Positions 63,260 to 64,000 of a DNA stretch of 64,000 bases are shown here, in pieces. The DNA is taken from NCBI RefSeq assembly GCF_008041945.1, contig NZ_VKAD01000001.1, positions 434,001 to 498,000 of the forward strand, given 5' to 3'. Numbering within the stretch: the first letter of the stretch is position 1; every line of letters begins with the position of its first letter. A model generated the notes under the pieces. It was not told the origin of the DNA and did no database searches. It was given only the letters and a program-made list of their open reading frames with translations. Source of the DNA: Reinekea thalattae (lineage in GTDB: Bacteria; Pseudomonadota; Gammaproteobacteria; Pseudomonadales; Natronospirillaceae). The position numbers and the translations under genes were made by a program.

Positions 63260-64000
63260 GTGAACAACTACAACCTTGGGTCTGGTTATTATCCAGATAA
63301 CTATGCTTCTCAGTATCAATATGGCTCGGCTAATTCAAAACTGCAGTCGCCTGAAGCAGCACAAAAGACGGAAGCAAGTTCAACTGAGCAAACAGATTCC
63401 ACGTCACGCGCTGACAATTTTAATGTCGATGCCTTGGTTGACCAGCTTTGGTCTTTTGCCTCTTCACGGGTTGCTAAGGCAGAAGCTGATGGCGCCAGTG
63501 AAGAAGACATTGCTCAAATGTGGCAGGATGCTGCCAGCGGTATTGAGAAGGGCTTCTCCGAAGCTAAAGAAGTCCTAGAAGGCATGGAGTTGCTCGACGA
63601 ACCTCTTAAGATGAAGATTGACTCAGCCTATGGCCAGTTGGTTGATAAAATTGATGAATCACTGCAAGCGCTGTCAGGTGATGTGTTGATTGAACCGAAA
63701 GAAAAGGCATCGACAACCTATGTCTCAGCCTCCTATGTTGAAACATCCTCTCTTTATACCAATCGTTCATCAAGCTCCCAAGGTATAAATGCTTATAGCC
63801 AGTATCAGTACCAGAGCCAAACATTTGAGCTCGACTTAGTGACAAAAGAAGGCGATAAAATTCAGATTCGCTCAGCTGTAACCGAAGAAAACTACGCAGC
63901 TTATGGTTCCGATAATTCAGCGTCGTCTGTTCAGTGGGGTGCCAGCGGTTCTAGTGATTACAGCCTTTATATCGAAGGTGACCTGAGTGACGAAGAACGC
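63260..64000 (+). CDS. DUF5610-type protein, 3' end cut off by window
   Basis: A frame of 247 codons open to the window edge, starting GTG with AGGAG at 63246-63250. The N-terminus is Tyr/Ser/Gln-rich and low in complexity (NNYNLGSGYYPDNYASQYQY). Residues about 55-135 form a helical domain (ADGASEEDIAQMWQDAASGI, then EKGFSEAKEVLEGMELL) that resembles DUF5610, a domain seen in flagellated gammaproteobacteria. A Tyr/Ser-rich linker and a beta-rich part follow. The function is unknown. The sigma-28 promoter directly upstream suggests late flagellar expression. Confidence 0.8.
   Translation, partial: MNNYNLGSGYYPDNYASQYQYGSANSKLQSPEAAQKTEASSTEQTDSTSRADNFNVDALVDQLWSFASSRVAKAEADGASEEDIAQMWQDAASGIEKGFSEAKEVLEGMELLDEPLKMKIDSAYGQLVDKIDESLQALSGDVLIEPKEKASTTYVSASYVETSSLYTNRSSSSQGINAYSQYQYQSQTFELDLVTKEGDKIQIRSAVTEENYAAYGSDNSASSVQWGASGSSDYSLYIEGDLSDEER

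Overview
The window is about 64 kb of a motile, aerobic gammaproteobacterium of moderate G+C. A polar-type flagellar hierarchy (FlrA/FlrB/FlrC with sigma-54 and sigma-28 promoters), an Hsb/HptB signalling module, NhaD, EfpL, YajG and Tas together suggest a marine Oceanospirillales-like bacterium, for example Saccharospirillaceae/Reinekea. That placement is inferred from gene content and was not checked against a database. No tRNA, rRNA, prophage, insertion sequence or CRISPR array was seen.

Region 1 (1-12.5 kb) is a nitrogen and amino-acid uptake and catabolism island. A cut-off TRAP permease gene and an aspartate dehydrogenase gene read rightward. A leftward block of eight genes follows: AruH-like aminotransferase, polar amino-acid ABC transporter (ATPase, two permeases, binding protein) with an EamA exporter embedded in it, a BetI-like TetR regulator and a dimethylargininase-like hydrolase. 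Two palindromic TetR-type operators lie just upstream of the aminotransferase. Rightward from there are an AbgA-like M20 amidohydrolase and a CocE/X-Pro-type hydrolase. The set looks suited to importing and degrading arginine-like or guanidino compounds and acylated amino acids.

Region 2 (12.6-28.3 kb) is a complete urea module. It has a hybrid sensor kinase whose N-terminal half is an NCS1-type permease, its LuxR-type response regulator, the urea ABC transporter urtABCDE, and urease ureD-ureABC-ureEFG. The kinase/regulator pair is the obvious candidate controller; a near-perfect 18-bp palindrome lies upstream of urtA, and a structured intercistronic RNA separates urtA from urtBCDE.

Region 3 (28.3-33.7 kb) holds housekeeping genes: tapT-like tRNA modification, Na+/H+ antiporter nhaD, efpL, and a TPR-methyltransferase gene that adjoins the flagellar genes.

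Region 4 (33.8-56.8 kb) is the flagellar cluster: fliS (sigma-28 promoter), flrA, flrBC (sigma-54), fliEFGHIJ (sigma-54), the hsbA-hsbR-hptB module, and fliK-fliLMNOPQR-flhB (sigma-54). FliH and FliK contain in-frame 15-nt tandem repeats, and FliH and FliI have oppositely charged C-terminal extensions. The usual flhA/flhF genes do not follow flhB here.

Region 5 (56.8-64 kb) has assorted genes: an HGSNAT-like membrane protein, two unrecognised small genes, tas, gloB, yaaA, yajG and a LysR regulator. It ends with a DUF5610-type gene that runs off the window, starts at GTG and sits behind a good sigma-28 promoter, so it probably belongs to the flagellar regulon.

Several gene-free gaps carry short tandem duplications with 14-21-nt units, a recurring local feature of this genome.
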